Source of the DNA: Marinomonas sp. KMM3893 | GTDB taxonomy: Bacteria > Pseudomonadota > Gammaproteobacteria > Pseudomonadales > Marinomonadaceae | Length of the DNA: 64,000 nucleotides | Reading direction: 5' to 3' | Assembly: GCF_004352855.1 (NCBI RefSeq) | Contig: NZ_SJSC01000005.1 | Location: forward strand, 124,001 to 188,000 | Shown here: piece by piece, positions 8,648 to 17,833 of the stretch | Layout of the letters: each line of letters begins with the position of its first letter | Numbering within the stretch: position 1 is the stretch's first letter | The notes under the pieces: generated by a model | Database searches by the model: none | Told to the model about the DNA's origin: nothing | What the model saw: only the letters and a program-made list of their open reading frames with translations | Program-made: the position numbers and the translations under genes

Positions 8648-10317
8648 CGCTTACGCTGAAACGCCCCATCACACTCTTGCTACTCTGCCTCATGCTGAGC
8701 GCTTGCTCCACCACCAATACCGGCAACCGATTAGTGGTTGAGCCACCCAGCGAATCACAAATAAAAAGCAGCGTTAAAGACCAAGTCAGCATGATGCTGA
8801 ACGCGTTTACCCCGGTTGCGGGCCAAGCACTTCCTAACAACACCGTTTTATCGACGTATGCTGAACGCGGCTATCGACCTATTTGGATACAAGACAAGCA
8901 CATTGTGCCCTCTATCTACAAACTGGTCACCATTTTAGAAAAAGCGAACAGCCACGGCCTTAATCCAATTTACTATCATGTCGGCATCATCAAGCACTAT
9001 TTGTCGCTAAAGTCCCCAACCACACAACAGCTAGCGGAAATGGACGTCATTACAACCATTGCCCTGTCTAGCTATGCACACGACATCAGCAATGGCCGCT
9101 ATGAGCCACAACTGATTGACCCAAACTGGCAGCTTGATGCACCCAGTCGCGACTGGAAAGACCTACTTTCTTTAAGCACCGCGGGTGAAATGGTTGACTC
9201 TCTGCCGCTGCTTGCTCCGCGAAACCCTCAATATCAAGTGCTACAAAAGTGGTTAGTCTATTACCAACAACTTGCCAAAAAAGAAAAAGACATTGTCGTT
9301 CAACCAGGCTCAGCACTCTCAATAGGAGACGAAGGCCCTCGCGTTTCACAACTCAGAGCAAGATTAGTACAACTAGGCGACATTCGCTTCTCCACACGCA
9401 AAGTAGACGAAGACAGGTTTGATAAAAAACTAAAAGAAGCCTTACAAAGTTTTCAGCATCGTCATCACTTAAGTGCCGACGGCGCGGCTGGCGCAAACAC
9501 CATTCAAATGCTCAACGTTCCGCTCAAAAAACGCGCCGAAGAAATCGCCTTCAACTTAGAACGCTGGCGCTGGTTACCCAATAAATTAGAAGCAAACCGC
9601 ATTTGGGTCGACCTGACCAACTACTCAGTCGACACCTACCTAAACGGCAATCGCACCACCATGAAAACCGTGATTGGCAAACCAGACAGAATGACACCTG
9701 TGTTCAAAGGCACAATGACATACATGGTGGCCAACCCTAGCTGGCGCATTCCGCACCGTATCGCAAGAGAAAACTTATTGCCTAAGCTTCAAGCCGACCC
9801 AAATTACTTAGGCAAACACGGTTTTCGTGTATTCTCAAGCTGGAGCATTGGTGCAAAAGAGCTAGACCCGACACGCATTAATTGGAAAAACATTGCCCCT
9901 GAAGACCTTTCATTCCGCTTCGAGCAAATCCCCGACGAAGACAATGCTCTGGGTTCCTTCAAATTTATGTTCCCCAATAAAAATGAAATTTACTTGCACG
10001 ACACCCCAGCCAAGTATTTATTCAGACGAACCGATCGCGCTTTCAGTTCCGGCTGTATTCGCCTCGAACACGCGGCGGCGTTTGCGAAAAACATCACCAA
10101 CAACAGCCCCCAGGCAAGCGTGCTTGCTAGTGTTATGAAGAGCAAGAAGAGCAAAGTCATCACACTGCCAACTTACATCCCTGTTTACATCGTCTATTTT
10201 ACCGTGGTACCCAACGCCAACGGCATGCCAGAATTTCGTAACGACATATACCACCGCGACGAGCTAATGGAACGCGCCATGGGCTACAAGGCATTTCATG
10301 TAAAAGAGTCTCTCTAG
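8644..10317 (+). CDS. L,D-transpeptidase lipoprotein, YcbB/LdtD type
   Basis: A 557-residue envelope enzyme predicted to form 3-3 cross-links in peptidoglycan. The N-terminus is a lipoprotein signal with lipobox LSAC (Cys20 or 21), so it should be membrane anchored. A long N-terminal region (about 60-215) precedes a peptidoglycan-binding domain (about 218-285, 'GDEGPRVSQLRARLVQLGD' and 'LKEALQSFQHRHHLSADG') and a YkuD catalytic domain (about 315-480). The catalytic motif is 'HDTPAKYLF...AFSSGCIRLEH' with nucleophile Cys471; the preceding His completes the usual site. A conserved 'NLERWRWLP' sits between domains as in YcbB. It overlaps the YkgJ gene by four bases. A hairpin follows the stop codon. 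Confidence 0.93.
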   Translation: MTLTLKRPITLLLLCLMLSACSTTNTGNRLVVEPPSESQIKSSVKDQVSMMLNAFTPVAGQALPNNTVLSTYAERGYRPIWIQDKHIVPSIYKLVTILEKANSHGLNPIYYHVGIIKHYLSLKSPTTQQLAEMDVITTIALSSYAHDISNGRYEPQLIDPNWQLDAPSRDWKDLLSLSTAGEMVDSLPLLAPRNPQYQVLQKWLVYYQQLAKKEKDIVVQPGSALSIGDEGPRVSQLRARLVQLGDIRFSTRKVDEDRFDKKLKEALQSFQHRHHLSADGAAGANTIQMLNVPLKKRAEEIAFNLERWRWLPNKLEANRIWVDLTNYSVDTYLNGNRTTMKTVIGKPDRMTPVFKGTMTYMVANPSWRIPHRIARENLLPKLQADPNYLGKHGFRVFSSWSIGAKELDPTRINWKNIAPEDLSFRFEQIPDEDNALGSFKFMFPNKNEIYLHDTPAKYLFRRTDRAFSSGCIRLEHAAAFAKNITNNSPQASVLASVMKSKKSKVITLPTYIPVYIVYFTVVPNANGMPEFRNDIYHRDELMERAMGYKAFHVKESL

Positions 10318-10348
10318 ACAATAAATAACCAGAGTCTTATAAATTCAA

Positions 10349-10386
10349 AGCCCCCTCAACAGACAAATAAGGCCTATTGAGGGGCT
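10349..10386 (+). terminator. Hairpin after the L,D-transpeptidase gene
   Basis: AGCCCC(C)TCAA pairs with TTGAGGGGCT around a 17-base loop. Only a weak T content follows, so termination is probable rather than certain. The rest of the 10318-10598 gap is AT-rich with no gene visible. Confidence 0.6.
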
Positions 10387-10598
10387 CTTGCAATAACCGC
10401 TAATGCGAACCTCCTAACTCCCCCCAACTAAAAACATTAATTTTCTTAATCTAGATTTAATACAATTCACAAAAAAAACCTAAAAATATTGACAAAACAA
10501 TGAGCTCCATAAAAAAAGATAGAATGAAACAGACACCATCTTTACAATCCCTGAACTTTTTTGCGCCAACTTACATTTCGTATTCACAAGCAAAAAAA

Positions 10599-10670
10599 GG
10601 AAGTTAATAATTACCGCGATATAGCGTGGTGACTTCCTAACAGCCCACCTATTTGACGCTATATCAAGGA
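10599..10670 (+). promoter_or_regulatory. Structured 5' leader of chemoreceptor gene, possible pseudoknot
   Basis: Helix 1 pairs GGAAGT (10599-10604) with ACTTCC (10632-10637). Helix 2 pairs GATATAGCGT (10618-10627) with ACGCTATATC (10656-10665), all ten pairs being Watson-Crick. The helices interleave, so they form an H-type pseudoknot or exclude each other. A small GGTG/CACC stem (10628-10631, 10646-10649) fits inside helix 2. The ribosome binding site AAGGA begins at 10666, directly after helix 2, eight bases before the ATG. No known riboswitch consensus was recognised. Helix 2 alone could also be a DNA operator. Confidence 0.5.
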
Positions 10671-10678
10671 ACTCAAGA

Positions 10679-12799
10679 ATGAAGTCAATTCAGTTAAAGA
10701 TATCACTGTTTACAGGCTTAGCGACTCTCGTCGCGATTATTTGCCTCTCCGCTTTTTCAATAACATCCACTCAAAGCTTACAAAAAGAAGTGCAAGAACA
10801 CACTCAAAGTGTTGTCCTGCAATTATTCAAAAAGCAGCTAGAAGCTCGTCTTGAAAACAGCGCCGCCCATGTTGCCGCTCTTTTCCAAAGAGCACTTATC
10901 ATTAACGATGGGATTGCCCGCAGTTTTATTAGTTTAAAAAAGACCGCTCAGACATCGAGCGATGATTACAATCTACGCAACGATTTCAATGCAATTTTAA
11001 AAGACGCCTTAGCAAAACGACCTAAAATCTTAGGGGTCTATAGCCTATGGGAACCCAATGCTCTAGACAACAAAGATGAAGAATACAGAAACAAAAAAGC
11101 GGATGGCTATGATAATAGCGGGCGCTTTATACCCTATTGGACACTTTCAGGAACAGGTACTCCCAAAGTAAAAGCGTTAATGGATTACAATAATTACAAC
11201 AAGCCAAATGGTATAGACCGTGTTGGTGAATACTATCTTTGCCCAAAAGACCGCCATACTAGCTGCCTAATTGAACCCTACTCTTACCCAATCAATGGAG
11301 TAGACACCTTACTCACCTCAATTGTTACTCCAATTCTAATCAATCAAGAGTTTGTCGGTATTACTGGGATAGATGTGTCATTGAAAAGCCTTGAGTCCAT
11401 TGCCAAAGAACTTAGTGATGAACTTTATAATGGTGAGAATCGAGTCTTTATTGTTAGCCATCGAGGCGCTATCGCATCAGACAGCCTAGGCCAAACAACA
11501 GGTAAGAATATTCGAGATATTTTTCCAGATGCCTCAAAAAAACTGTTAAATACAAGCAATGATAGTAACTTGGAGCTAATCAGCAGCCCTGACAACAATA
11601 GTTTTCAAGCTAAAGTAGCCATTAATGTAGGAGACAATATCCCTGATTGGTATTTATGGGTGGATGTACCTAAAACGACTGTTTTAGCAGACCTTACCAC
11701 CTTAAACAAATTTACCAGTGACAAACAATTTCAACAAAACATACTCTTTGTTCTTGCTGGGTTACTCATTATAGTACTTTCCATTGTTGCTATTTGGTGG
11801 CTGTCAAAACAAATATCTCGACCTATCGTAAACTTAACTAATTTTATGGAAAAAGTCGCCGAAGGAGATTTTAGACATAGACTGGAGAGCAAATCGAACG
11901 ATGAATTAGGCCAACTAAGCGATGCTTGCAATCAGTTTCTTGACCAAATTCAACCACTATTGACACAAGTGGTTTCATCAAGCGATCAAATTGCGGAAAA
12001 TGCAGATCAATCTGCTGCCATTTCTGCAGAAACACTAGAAGGCGCAAACAAACAACAGGATGATGTTATTCAGTTAGCTTCAGCAGTGACTGAATTAAGC
12101 GCAACCGCGCAAAACGTTGCCGAGAATACAATAACCGCTGCAGATGCCACCGCTGAAATTAAATCTAACGTGGCACAAGGGCAACAAGTACTAAACCAAG
12201 CAAACCTTTCCATTGAATCTTTGGCAAAAAACGTACAAGCCTCCAGCCAAGTCATTAATCGGGTTAGCAAAGACAGCCAAGAAATTCAAACCGTTATGGA
12301 CGTAATACAAGAAATTGCCGAACAGACAAATTTACTTGCACTAAATGCCGCAATCGAAGCGGCACGAGCTGGCGAACAAGGCCGAGGCTTCGCCGTAGTC
12401 GCAGATGAAGTTCGCTCCTTAGCAAAACGTACTCAGGAATCAACTGCCGAAATCCAGAGTAAAATAGAGCGACTGCAAAACAGCGCCCTAGAAGCCGTCA
12501 ATTCTATGCATATTGGCAGCGAAAGAGCCGCTGAGTCTGAACTAAGAACAACAGAAGCCAACCAAAAACTGAAAAATATTATTTACAATATCGACGAACT
12601 TAACGACCTTATCATTCAAGTGTCTAGCGCCGCGGAGCAACAACGAGCGGTAACAAACAGTATCAGCAACAATGTTAACAATATCACCGCAATTGCCACT
12701 CAAACGGCCTCTGGAGCAACCAACTCCAACGACAGCAGCCAACGACTAGAGTCTCATGCAACTCACCTCAAAACACTAGTAGCAGAGTTTAAGCTTTAA
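10679..12799 (+). CDS. Methyl-accepting chemotaxis protein with dCache sensor
   Basis: A 706-residue chemoreceptor. An N-terminal membrane segment (about 8-28) is followed by a periplasmic dCache_1-type sensor (about 40-345; '[12 protein letters not shown]', '[35 protein letters not shown]', 'GITGIDVSL'), a second membrane segment (about 355-377), a HAMP linker (about 378-430, '[18 protein letters not shown]') and a cytoplasmic signalling hairpin. The tip reads '[21 protein letters not shown]' then '[13 protein letters not shown]', the invariant CheA/CheW-binding region. dCache domains of this kind often bind amino acids or other small nitrogen compounds, but the ligand cannot be read here. 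It stands alone, behind a structured leader. Confidence 0.95.
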   Translation: MKSIQLKISLFTGLATLVAIICLSAFSITSTQSLQKEVQEHTQSVVLQLFKKQLEARLENSAAHVAALFQRALIINDGIARSFISLKKTAQTSSDDYNLRNDFNAILKDALAKRPKILGVYSLWEPNALDNKDEEYRNKKADGYDNSGRFIPYWTLSGTGTPKVKALMDYNNYNKPNGIDRVGEYYLCPKDRHTSCLIEPYSYPINGVDTLLTSIVTPILINQEFVGITGIDVSLKSLESIAKELSDELYNGENRVFIVSHRGAIASDSLGQTTGKNIRDIFPDASKKLLNTSNDSNLELISSPDNNSFQAKVAINVGDNIPDWYLWVDVPKTTVLADLTTLNKFTSDKQFQQNILFVLAGLLIIVLSIVAIWWLSKQISRPIVNLTNFMEKVAEGDFRHRLESKSNDELGQLSDACNQFLDQIQPLLTQVVSSSDQIAENADQSAAISAETLEGANKQQDDVIQLASAVTELSATAQNVAENTITAADATAEIKSNVAQGQQVLNQANLSIESLAKNVQASSQVINRVSKDSQEIQTVMDVIQEIAEQTNLLALNAAIEAARAGEQGRGFAVVADEVRSLAKRTQESTAEIQSKIERLQNSALEAVNSMHIGSERAAESELRTTEANQKLKNIIYNIDELNDLIIQVSSAAEQQRAVTNSISNNVNNITAIATQTASGATNSNDSSQRLESHATHLKTLVAEFKL

Positions 12800-12825
12800 C
12801 AAGTTAACCGTTGCAGGCCTGAATA

Positions 12826-12856
12826 TAACAGCTGCCACTTAGTGTGGCAGCTGTTA
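12826..12856. terminator. Long hairpin between convergent genes
   Basis: TAACAGCTGCCAC and GTGGCAGCTGTTA form a perfect 13-bp stem with a five-base loop between the chemoreceptor and rlmM. No T-run follows on either strand, so it may stop transcription by another route or stabilise 3' ends. Confidence 0.6.
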
Positions 12857-12887
12857 ACTTATCAAGGCTTGAATCCCAAAAGAAAGG

Positions 12888-13940
12888 TTAGTGAGCAATA
12901 ATACACACGGTGATCTCTTCTCGGTCATGGTACAGATGCTTGGCCTGAAACTGATAACCAACACCGGCTTTTTGCAACTGCTTTTCAATCAACCCAAGAC
13001 ACAATACCACTTCTTGATAACGCTTTTTCATCGGCAATTTCAAATTAAAAATAGCCCGACGAGTCCAGCGACTAGCCAGCCATTTCGCCATCAACTCAGC
13101 CACCATGATGGGTCTTTCCACCATATCGCACACTAGCCAATCTACTGTGTAAGGCGGCTCAAACTTGAAGCCATCGGCTTTTTCATGATCCACCAAGCCT
13201 GTCGACATAAGCTCTTTTTGCATAGGGCCATTGTCTACCGCGATCACGTTAATGCCACGTTTAACAAATTGATACGTCCAACCACCTGGCGCAGCACCAA
13301 GGTCAACCGCCGTCATGCCTTCTAGCAAATCGGTGTCTCGCTTATGTTCAGGCACAAACTGCAAGAAGGCTTCTTCTAGCTTCAGCGTAGAGCGACTAGG
13401 CCCTGCTGCTGGGAAACGCAAACGACGAATGCCCATTGGGAACTCACTGCGACAGGCCGCATAAGACACCCCTAAGTAAGCACTTTCGCCATCCAATAAA
13501 AAAACATGATGGCGCACGCCAACCGCTTTATTACGCAACACACCAGATTTTTTCCAACCCATTTTTAAAGGCTTATCCAGTTTTTTAATTAACCCAGACA
13601 AGGCTTTTGCGTCATTTGTGTCGGCGGTTTCAATCCACACTTCTTCTGCAAGAGGCAATTGACGAGCCGCGTCCAACAAGGACTCCACTCGCGAGCCAGA
13701 TTCAAACTCCACAACCTCATTAATCGCGATCAACTGACGCACAAAAATAAGACGGTTAAACGACAACTGCTTAATTAACTCTTCAATCGTATCCGTCTGA
13801 TTAAAGCAATAGACCACATAACCCGCGTTTGGAACGACTTTAGCGTAGCCATAAAACCCTTTCTCAGACGACACTTGTGCCAACTCAGCGGCACAATCTT
13901 TCTCAAAACCCGGTCGGCAATATGCCAAAATATTTTTCAT
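12888..13940 (-). CDS. rlmM: 23S rRNA 2'-O-ribose methyltransferase (C2498)
   Basis: Methylates the 2' hydroxyl of C2498 in 23S rRNA using S-adenosylmethionine. The 350-residue length fits RlmM. An N-terminal THUMP-like domain begins 'MKNILAYCRPGFEKDCAAEL' and a C-terminal Rossmann-like methyltransferase domain carries the SAM motif 'AVDLGAAPGGWTYQF' (about residues 215-229). Catalytic K-D-K-E candidates include Asp in 'DWLVCDMVERP' and Lys in 'FNLKLPMKKRY'. The ATG follows AGGAAAG. It is followed on its left by the 13-bp hairpin, and the pseudouridine synthase gene lies 41 bases upstream on the same strand, so both may be one rRNA-modification transcript. Confidence 0.95.
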   Translation of the reverse strand: MKNILAYCRPGFEKDCAAELAQVSSEKGFYGYAKVVPNAGYVVYCFNQTDTIEELIKQLSFNRLIFVRQLIAINEVVEFESGSRVESLLDAARQLPLAEEVWIETADTNDAKALSGLIKKLDKPLKMGWKKSGVLRNKAVGVRHHVFLLDGESAYLGVSYAACRSEFPMGIRRLRFPAAGPSRSTLKLEEAFLQFVPEHKRDTDLLEGMTAVDLGAAPGGWTYQFVKRGINVIAVDNGPMQKELMSTGLVDHEKADGFKFEPPYTVDWLVCDMVERPIMVAELMAKWLASRWTRRAIFNLKLPMKKRYQEVVLCLGLIEKQLQKAGVGYQFQAKHLYHDREEITVCIIAH

Positions 13941-13981
13941 TTACTTTCCTACCCCAAAGCCACATCAGACTTGGGTTACAT

Positions 13982-14653
13982 TTATTGACCTGACGGCCAT
14001 TTTAATGACGTTTCCTGAAAGTTCGACTCTAGAAACTCACAAAACGCTGAACTGAAATGCTCCCCTACATTAGGAGAACAACGAAACTCTTGCTTCACAC
14101 CTTGCCACATAAAACACAAAAAATAGGCATGCAAATAACCACGATCAGAAGGCTCACCGCCATAACGTTCATCACCAAGAATGGGCGCACCCACACTCTT
14201 TAACGCGACACGAATCTGATGTGTTTTACCGGTTAACGGCCTTAAAAAGAAAACCCGTTTGCCCTCAAACGCAGCGGAAAAAAACTGCGTCACAGCCAAA
14301 TTCTCAAGCCCCTTGGTCAATTTCCACTGACCTCGTCGACTCGGCGCCATACCACCACGAACCGCCCCCTGTTTCTTTTTAGGCTTACGATTCGAAATCG
14401 CCACGTAGCGCTTTTCTATCAAATGCTGTTCGAACATATGGCCAAATGTGACCGCTGCCTCATGATGCAAAGCAACCACCAGCAAACCTGAGGTTATTTT
14501 ATCCAATCGATGCACTGGGTAAAACACGTGAGAAGGATAATCACGCTTTAACGTCTGTATAACCCCTAACGTGTCTGATTCTCCATGAAAACTCATGCCT
14601 GCAGGCTTATTTACCAACCAAAAATCATCACAGCGGAACACTATGTCTAACAA
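13982..14653 (-). CDS. RluA-family pseudouridine synthase (TIGR01621 type)
   Basis: A 223-residue RNA pseudouridine synthase without an S4 domain. The catalytic motif is 'VHRLDKITSGLLVVA' with Asp as nucleophile, followed by 'RPLTGKTHQIRVAL' and 'GDERYGG', the standard RluA-family blocks. The short N-terminus and C-terminal 'GYLHAYFLCFMW' fit the TIGR01621 branch, whose RNA target is not established. The start appears to be TTG, preceded by GAGG seven bases upstream; a GTG four codons later is an alternative. It lies just upstream of rlmM. Confidence 0.88.
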   Translation of the reverse strand: MLDIVFRCDDFWLVNKPAGMSFHGESDTLGVIQTLKRDYPSHVFYPVHRLDKITSGLLVVALHHEAAVTFGHMFEQHLIEKRYVAISNRKPKKKQGAVRGGMAPSRRGQWKLTKGLENLAVTQFFSAAFEGKRVFFLRPLTGKTHQIRVALKSVGAPILGDERYGGEPSDRGYLHAYFLCFMWQGVKQEFRCSPNVGEHFSSAFCEFLESNFQETSLKWPSGQ

Positions 14654-14743
14654 AGAAGAACCTCAAAAAAGCGAAAATAAAAAAAGCCAACAGAGTTATC
14701 CCCAAACTTAGTGGACAACTCATTTGTCAATGGCATTCAAACA

Positions 14744-15838
14744 TTAAAATGTGGGTTGTTGAGCAATAACGCGATTACGCCCTGCTTTCTTGGCTTGATA
14801 AAGTGCGGTATCCGCCAGCGCCAATACGTCTTCATAACGTTTGGTTTGGCTCGATATCGCCGCCAGACCAATACTTACAGTCACAGGAATAACGATGCCT
14901 TTTTCGGTTGTGATATAAGTGTTTTCAACCGCTTCACGCAGCGAATCCATTTTTTGTTGCGCCTCTGTTAGCGTTGTATTGCCCATAATAGCGACAAACT
15001 CTTCGCCGCCATAACGACCGATGGCGTCACCTTTATTTAAACAGGATTGCATAACCCCAGAGATCTCACTCAGAACCAAATCTCCGGCATCGTGACCAAA
15101 GGTGTCGTTAATGCGTTTAAAGTGATCGAGATCCAAAATAGCAAACACACAGGGCTGATGGTAATACATCGCCTCGGTGTACATGGTCACCGCATTCGCC
15201 AATACTTTGCGGCGATTAGCCAACCCAGTAAGCTCATCTTTCTCTGCTAGCACGCGCAAATAATCGTTCACTTTTCGCAAACGCGCGATCACCACATTGA
15301 TGACCACAGCCAACGTAAACAAGGTCCATAAAAAAGTCAGAACAGCGGTCAATCCCTGGTCGGCATTGCTCATATGCACGCCTTCTAGGGGAAAGATCTC
15401 ACAAGCGGTAAACAACATCACGGACAATAAAACCACACCATAACGCATGATCTTCTCATCGGGACGAAACGCCGTAAACGCATAAGCAGCCACTGTCACA
15501 AACAACCAGTGGAAATCACTACCAGGCCCAAAAAAATACAAACTTGTAACAACAATTTGCACTATGGTGCTGAAGGGAACAATTAATTTAACAAGAGAGA
15601 AGTAATGTCGAGAATGCAGATAAAAACCGAACAGGGAGATGACCATGAAAATGGCGTAAAAACCAACAACCCAGAAAGCCTGCTGCAGCGCAAAAACAAG
15701 CATCATGCCGGCATCCGTCACGCAGAGCAAAGCTAAGGCTAAATTAACAACTTGTTTGTAATTTAAATTATTTGCTGAGCCTTCTGAAATACCGAAATTG
15801 AGAAGCTTTTCCAGCCAATTGTTCTTTGAAGGTGGCAC
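14744..15838 (-). CDS. Membrane-anchored diguanylate cyclase
   Basis: A 364-residue protein with about six predicted membrane segments in residues 28-190 and a cytoplasmic GGDEF domain (about 198-360). The signalling helix 'DYLRVLAEKDELTGLANRR' leads into the catalytic domain; 'LDLDHFKRINDTFGHDAGD' and the active-site loop 'RYGGEEF' are intact, so it should make cyclic di-GMP. No EAL domain is present. The membrane part resembles 6-TM sensors whose signal is unknown. It starts at GTG after TAGGAATAAA, a clear ribosome binding site. No operon partner is apparent. Confidence 0.92.
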   Translation of the reverse strand: MPPSKNNWLEKLLNFGISEGSANNLNYKQVVNLALALLCVTDAGMMLVFALQQAFWVVGFYAIFMVISLFGFYLHSRHYFSLVKLIVPFSTIVQIVVTSLYFFGPGSDFHWLFVTVAAYAFTAFRPDEKIMRYGVVLLSVMLFTACEIFPLEGVHMSNADQGLTAVLTFLWTLFTLAVVINVVIARLRKVNDYLRVLAEKDELTGLANRRKVLANAVTMYTEAMYYHQPCVFAILDLDHFKRINDTFGHDAGDLVLSEISGVMQSCLNKGDAIGRYGGEEFVAIMGNTTLTEAQQKMDSLREAVENTYITTEKGIVIPVTVSIGLAAISSQTKRYEDVLALADTALYQAKKAGRNRVIAQQPTF

Positions 15839-15983
15839 TTTATTCCTAATCTAATAAAGGCTTCACAAAAAGACGTACTATCATGAAGAACCGCGCTTGA
15901 TATTTTTATTGCTTAAATTCTACCTAAAAAGCGCGATTTTTCCTACTCATTAGCGCTCAATTCGCCACTCTAGAATTAATAAT

Positions 15984-16520
15984 TTATTTTTCTGCTAATC
16001 GAAATGCGGCAATTTTATGCACCTGCGACATCGCGGTCTGAAACTCTTGCGATACATTGTTGTTAATACGAGACTCAAAAGCGGATAAAACCTGCGCTTT
16101 GGTCGCTCCCTTTACCGCCATAATAAAAGGAAAATCAAACGCCGCTTTATACGCATTGTTGTACTCGGTAAAACGCGCCAACTCGGCGGGCGTACATTGG
16201 TCTAACCCAACCCCTGCCTGCTCTGACGTCGAAGACGGGGTTAATTCACCAGACAATGCCGCCTTCCCAGCTAAGTCTGGATGGGAGCGCAACAAAGCCA
16301 ATTTCACCTCATAATCACGGCTTTCTACAATCTCATACAAGAGCGCTTGCAGTGCGCTTCGACGATCAAAATCTGCCACGCGAGGACAGCGTTGAATGTG
16401 CTGCCACGCGGCGTCAGCCACCCAGGTTGAATGCTCATAAATATCTTTATAATGTTGAATAAATTCATGCTCATTCAAGGCACTGGGCTTATTTAATAGA
16501 AGATCGGCCTGATTGCTCAT
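15984..16520 (-). CDS. uraD: OHCU decarboxylase of the urate pathway
   Basis: Decarboxylates 2-oxo-4-hydroxy-4-carboxy-5-ureidoimidazoline to S-allantoin, the third step of urate breakdown. The 178 residues match the family's usual length. Conserved blocks are 'LNEHEFIQHYKDIYEHSTWVAD' with the catalytic His expected nearby, 'LLRSHPDLAGKA' and 'YNNAYKAAFDFPFIMAVKG'. It starts 11 bases after puuE, so puuE-uraD form an operon on the minus strand, pairing the allantoin-forming and allantoin-opening steps. Confidence 0.95.
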   Translation of the reverse strand: MSNQADLLLNKPSALNEHEFIQHYKDIYEHSTWVADAAWQHIQRCPRVADFDRRSALQALLYEIVESRDYEVKLALLRSHPDLAGKAALSGELTPSSTSEQAGVGLDQCTPAELARFTEYNNAYKAAFDFPFIMAVKGATKAQVLSAFESRINNNVSQEFQTAMSQVHKIAAFRLAEK

Positions 16521-16531
16521 ATTTTGACTCT

Positions 16532-17443
16532 CTACTCTTGGGCTTTATAAGGGAAATGTTCACGCCAATGATGCGCAATATCAATACGACGGGCACACCA
16601 AACGCCGTCAAATTGTCGAATATATTCCAAGAAACGGCGCAAGCCGGCAATGCGCGCAGGACGGCCAATTAACCGACAATGCAAGCCAATTGATAACATT
16701 TTAGGGCTAGTTTCACCCTCCGCATACAGGGTGTCAAAGGCGTCTTTTAGGTACTGAAAAAAGTGCTCTGCGGTATTAAAACCTTGCAAGGCCGCAAACC
16801 GCATATCATTGGTGTCTAGGGTGTAAGGAATCATTAACTGAGGAACGCCGCTTTCCAACCGCCAAAAAGGCAAATCATCACTGTAATCGTCGGCGTTGTA
16901 CAAGAACCCTCCCTCTTCGGCGACTAAGCGACGCGTATTTGGACTCGTTCTGCCTGTGTACCAGCCTAAAGGTCGCTGCCCCGTTAACTGGCGAATAACC
17001 TCAATCGCTTTTTGCATGTCTGCGCGTTCAGTGTCTTCATCAACATACTGGTAATCGATCCAACGATAACCATGGCTACACACTTCATGACCCGCTTCAA
17101 CAAATGCCTTAGCGATTTCTGGATGCCGTTCCAGCGCCATCCCTACAGCAAAGACGGTTAATGGTATGTCCATTTCTTTGAAAAGTGACAGAACTCGCCA
17201 TACACCAGCGCGACTGCCGTATTCATAAATGGACTCCATGCTCATATGGCGAACCCCTTCTCTTGCATCCGCCCCCACCATTTCAGACAGAAACGCTTCC
17301 GATGCTGGGTCACCGTGAAGAATGCAGTTTTCACCACCTTCTTCATAGTTCAATACAAATTGTAAGGCGACTTTTGCCTTATTCGGCCATTTAGGATGAA
17401 CAGGATGCCCGCCATAACCTAATAAATCACGATCATAAGACAT
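16532..17443 (-). CDS. puuE: Allantoinase PuuE, polysaccharide-deacetylase fold
   Basis: Hydrolyses allantoin to allantoate. This is the cofactor-poor PuuE type, not the metal-dependent amidohydrolase AllB: 303 residues beginning 'MSYDRDLLGYGGHPVHPKWPNKAKVALQFVLNYEEGGE', with the NodB-like motifs 'HEVCSHGYRW' and 'GWYTGRTSPNTRRL'. The second gene of the transcript is uraD. It is divergent from the BMP-type ABC importer, and the 390-base gap carries candidate regulatory sites. Confidence 0.95.
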   Translation of the reverse strand: MSYDRDLLGYGGHPVHPKWPNKAKVALQFVLNYEEGGENCILHGDPASEAFLSEMVGADAREGVRHMSMESIYEYGSRAGVWRVLSLFKEMDIPLTVFAVGMALERHPEIAKAFVEAGHEVCSHGYRWIDYQYVDEDTERADMQKAIEVIRQLTGQRPLGWYTGRTSPNTRRLVAEEGGFLYNADDYSDDLPFWRLESGVPQLMIPYTLDTNDMRFAALQGFNTAEHFFQYLKDAFDTLYAEGETSPKMLSIGLHCRLIGRPARIAGLRRFLEYIRQFDGVWCARRIDIAHHWREHFPYKAQE

Positions 17444-17574
17444 CTTTATCTCCTATATTTAACAACATCTTGTTTTGACCATTTATACAAAAGAAACTTG
17501 ACCATACAGACAATTAACTGAAAATCTCGTATCCTTCGCGCCTTTCATAAAAACATTACAACAATTTAAAAAAT

Positions 17575-17591
17575 TTGGCACGATTGTTGTT
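17575..17591 (+). promoter_or_regulatory. Sigma-54-like promoter for the ABC importer operon
   Basis: TTGGCACG, four bases, then TTGTT. The -24 element is a full match to the sigma-54 consensus with its invariant GG; the -12 element has GT where GC is usual. Spacing is exact. Nitrogen-controlled expression of a purine uptake operon would make sense. The implied leader is about 230 bases. No clear NtrC site was found. Confidence 0.5.
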
Positions 17592-17634
17592 TGTATGAAA
17601 CATAAATTTCAAGAAAAAACAGAGTAGCAAGTTA

Positions 17635-17650
17635 TTAACCGATCGGTCAA
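17635..17650. promoter_or_regulatory. Palindrome resembling a TetR-family operator
   Basis: TTAACCGATCGGTCAA has a perfect ACCGATCGGT core (17638-17647) and 14 of 16 symmetric positions. It lies downstream of the sigma-54-like promoter, where a bound repressor could block the ABC operon. No TetR-type gene is in the window. Confidence 0.4.
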
Positions 17651-17833
17651 AGTTTTACCGCGTCATTTCAGCAACAAGATAGAGCACACCCATTAACTTG
17701 CGCACTAAATTAGGGCGGTAGTTAAATGATTAATACGAGGTCACACAACTAACTCAACTCACGTACAGTTAGTATATTTAGGGATCATTGACTAAAATCT
17801 GCTCCTTATGAGCACAACAGCAGAGAACTTACG

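Larger units (their letters stand above)
17444..17833. other. Divergent intergenic region of the purine cluster
   Basis: This 390-base gap contains no recognisable gene. It holds a sigma-54-like promoter at 17575-17591 pointing to the ABC operon and a GATC-centred palindrome at 17635-17650; the remainder is AT-rich. Confidence 0.7.

Noticed and set aside
10599..10678. Cyclic di-GMP riboswitch before the chemoreceptor
   Set aside because: The helix layout and conserved loops of the GEMM class are absent; only a generic structured leader is claimed.
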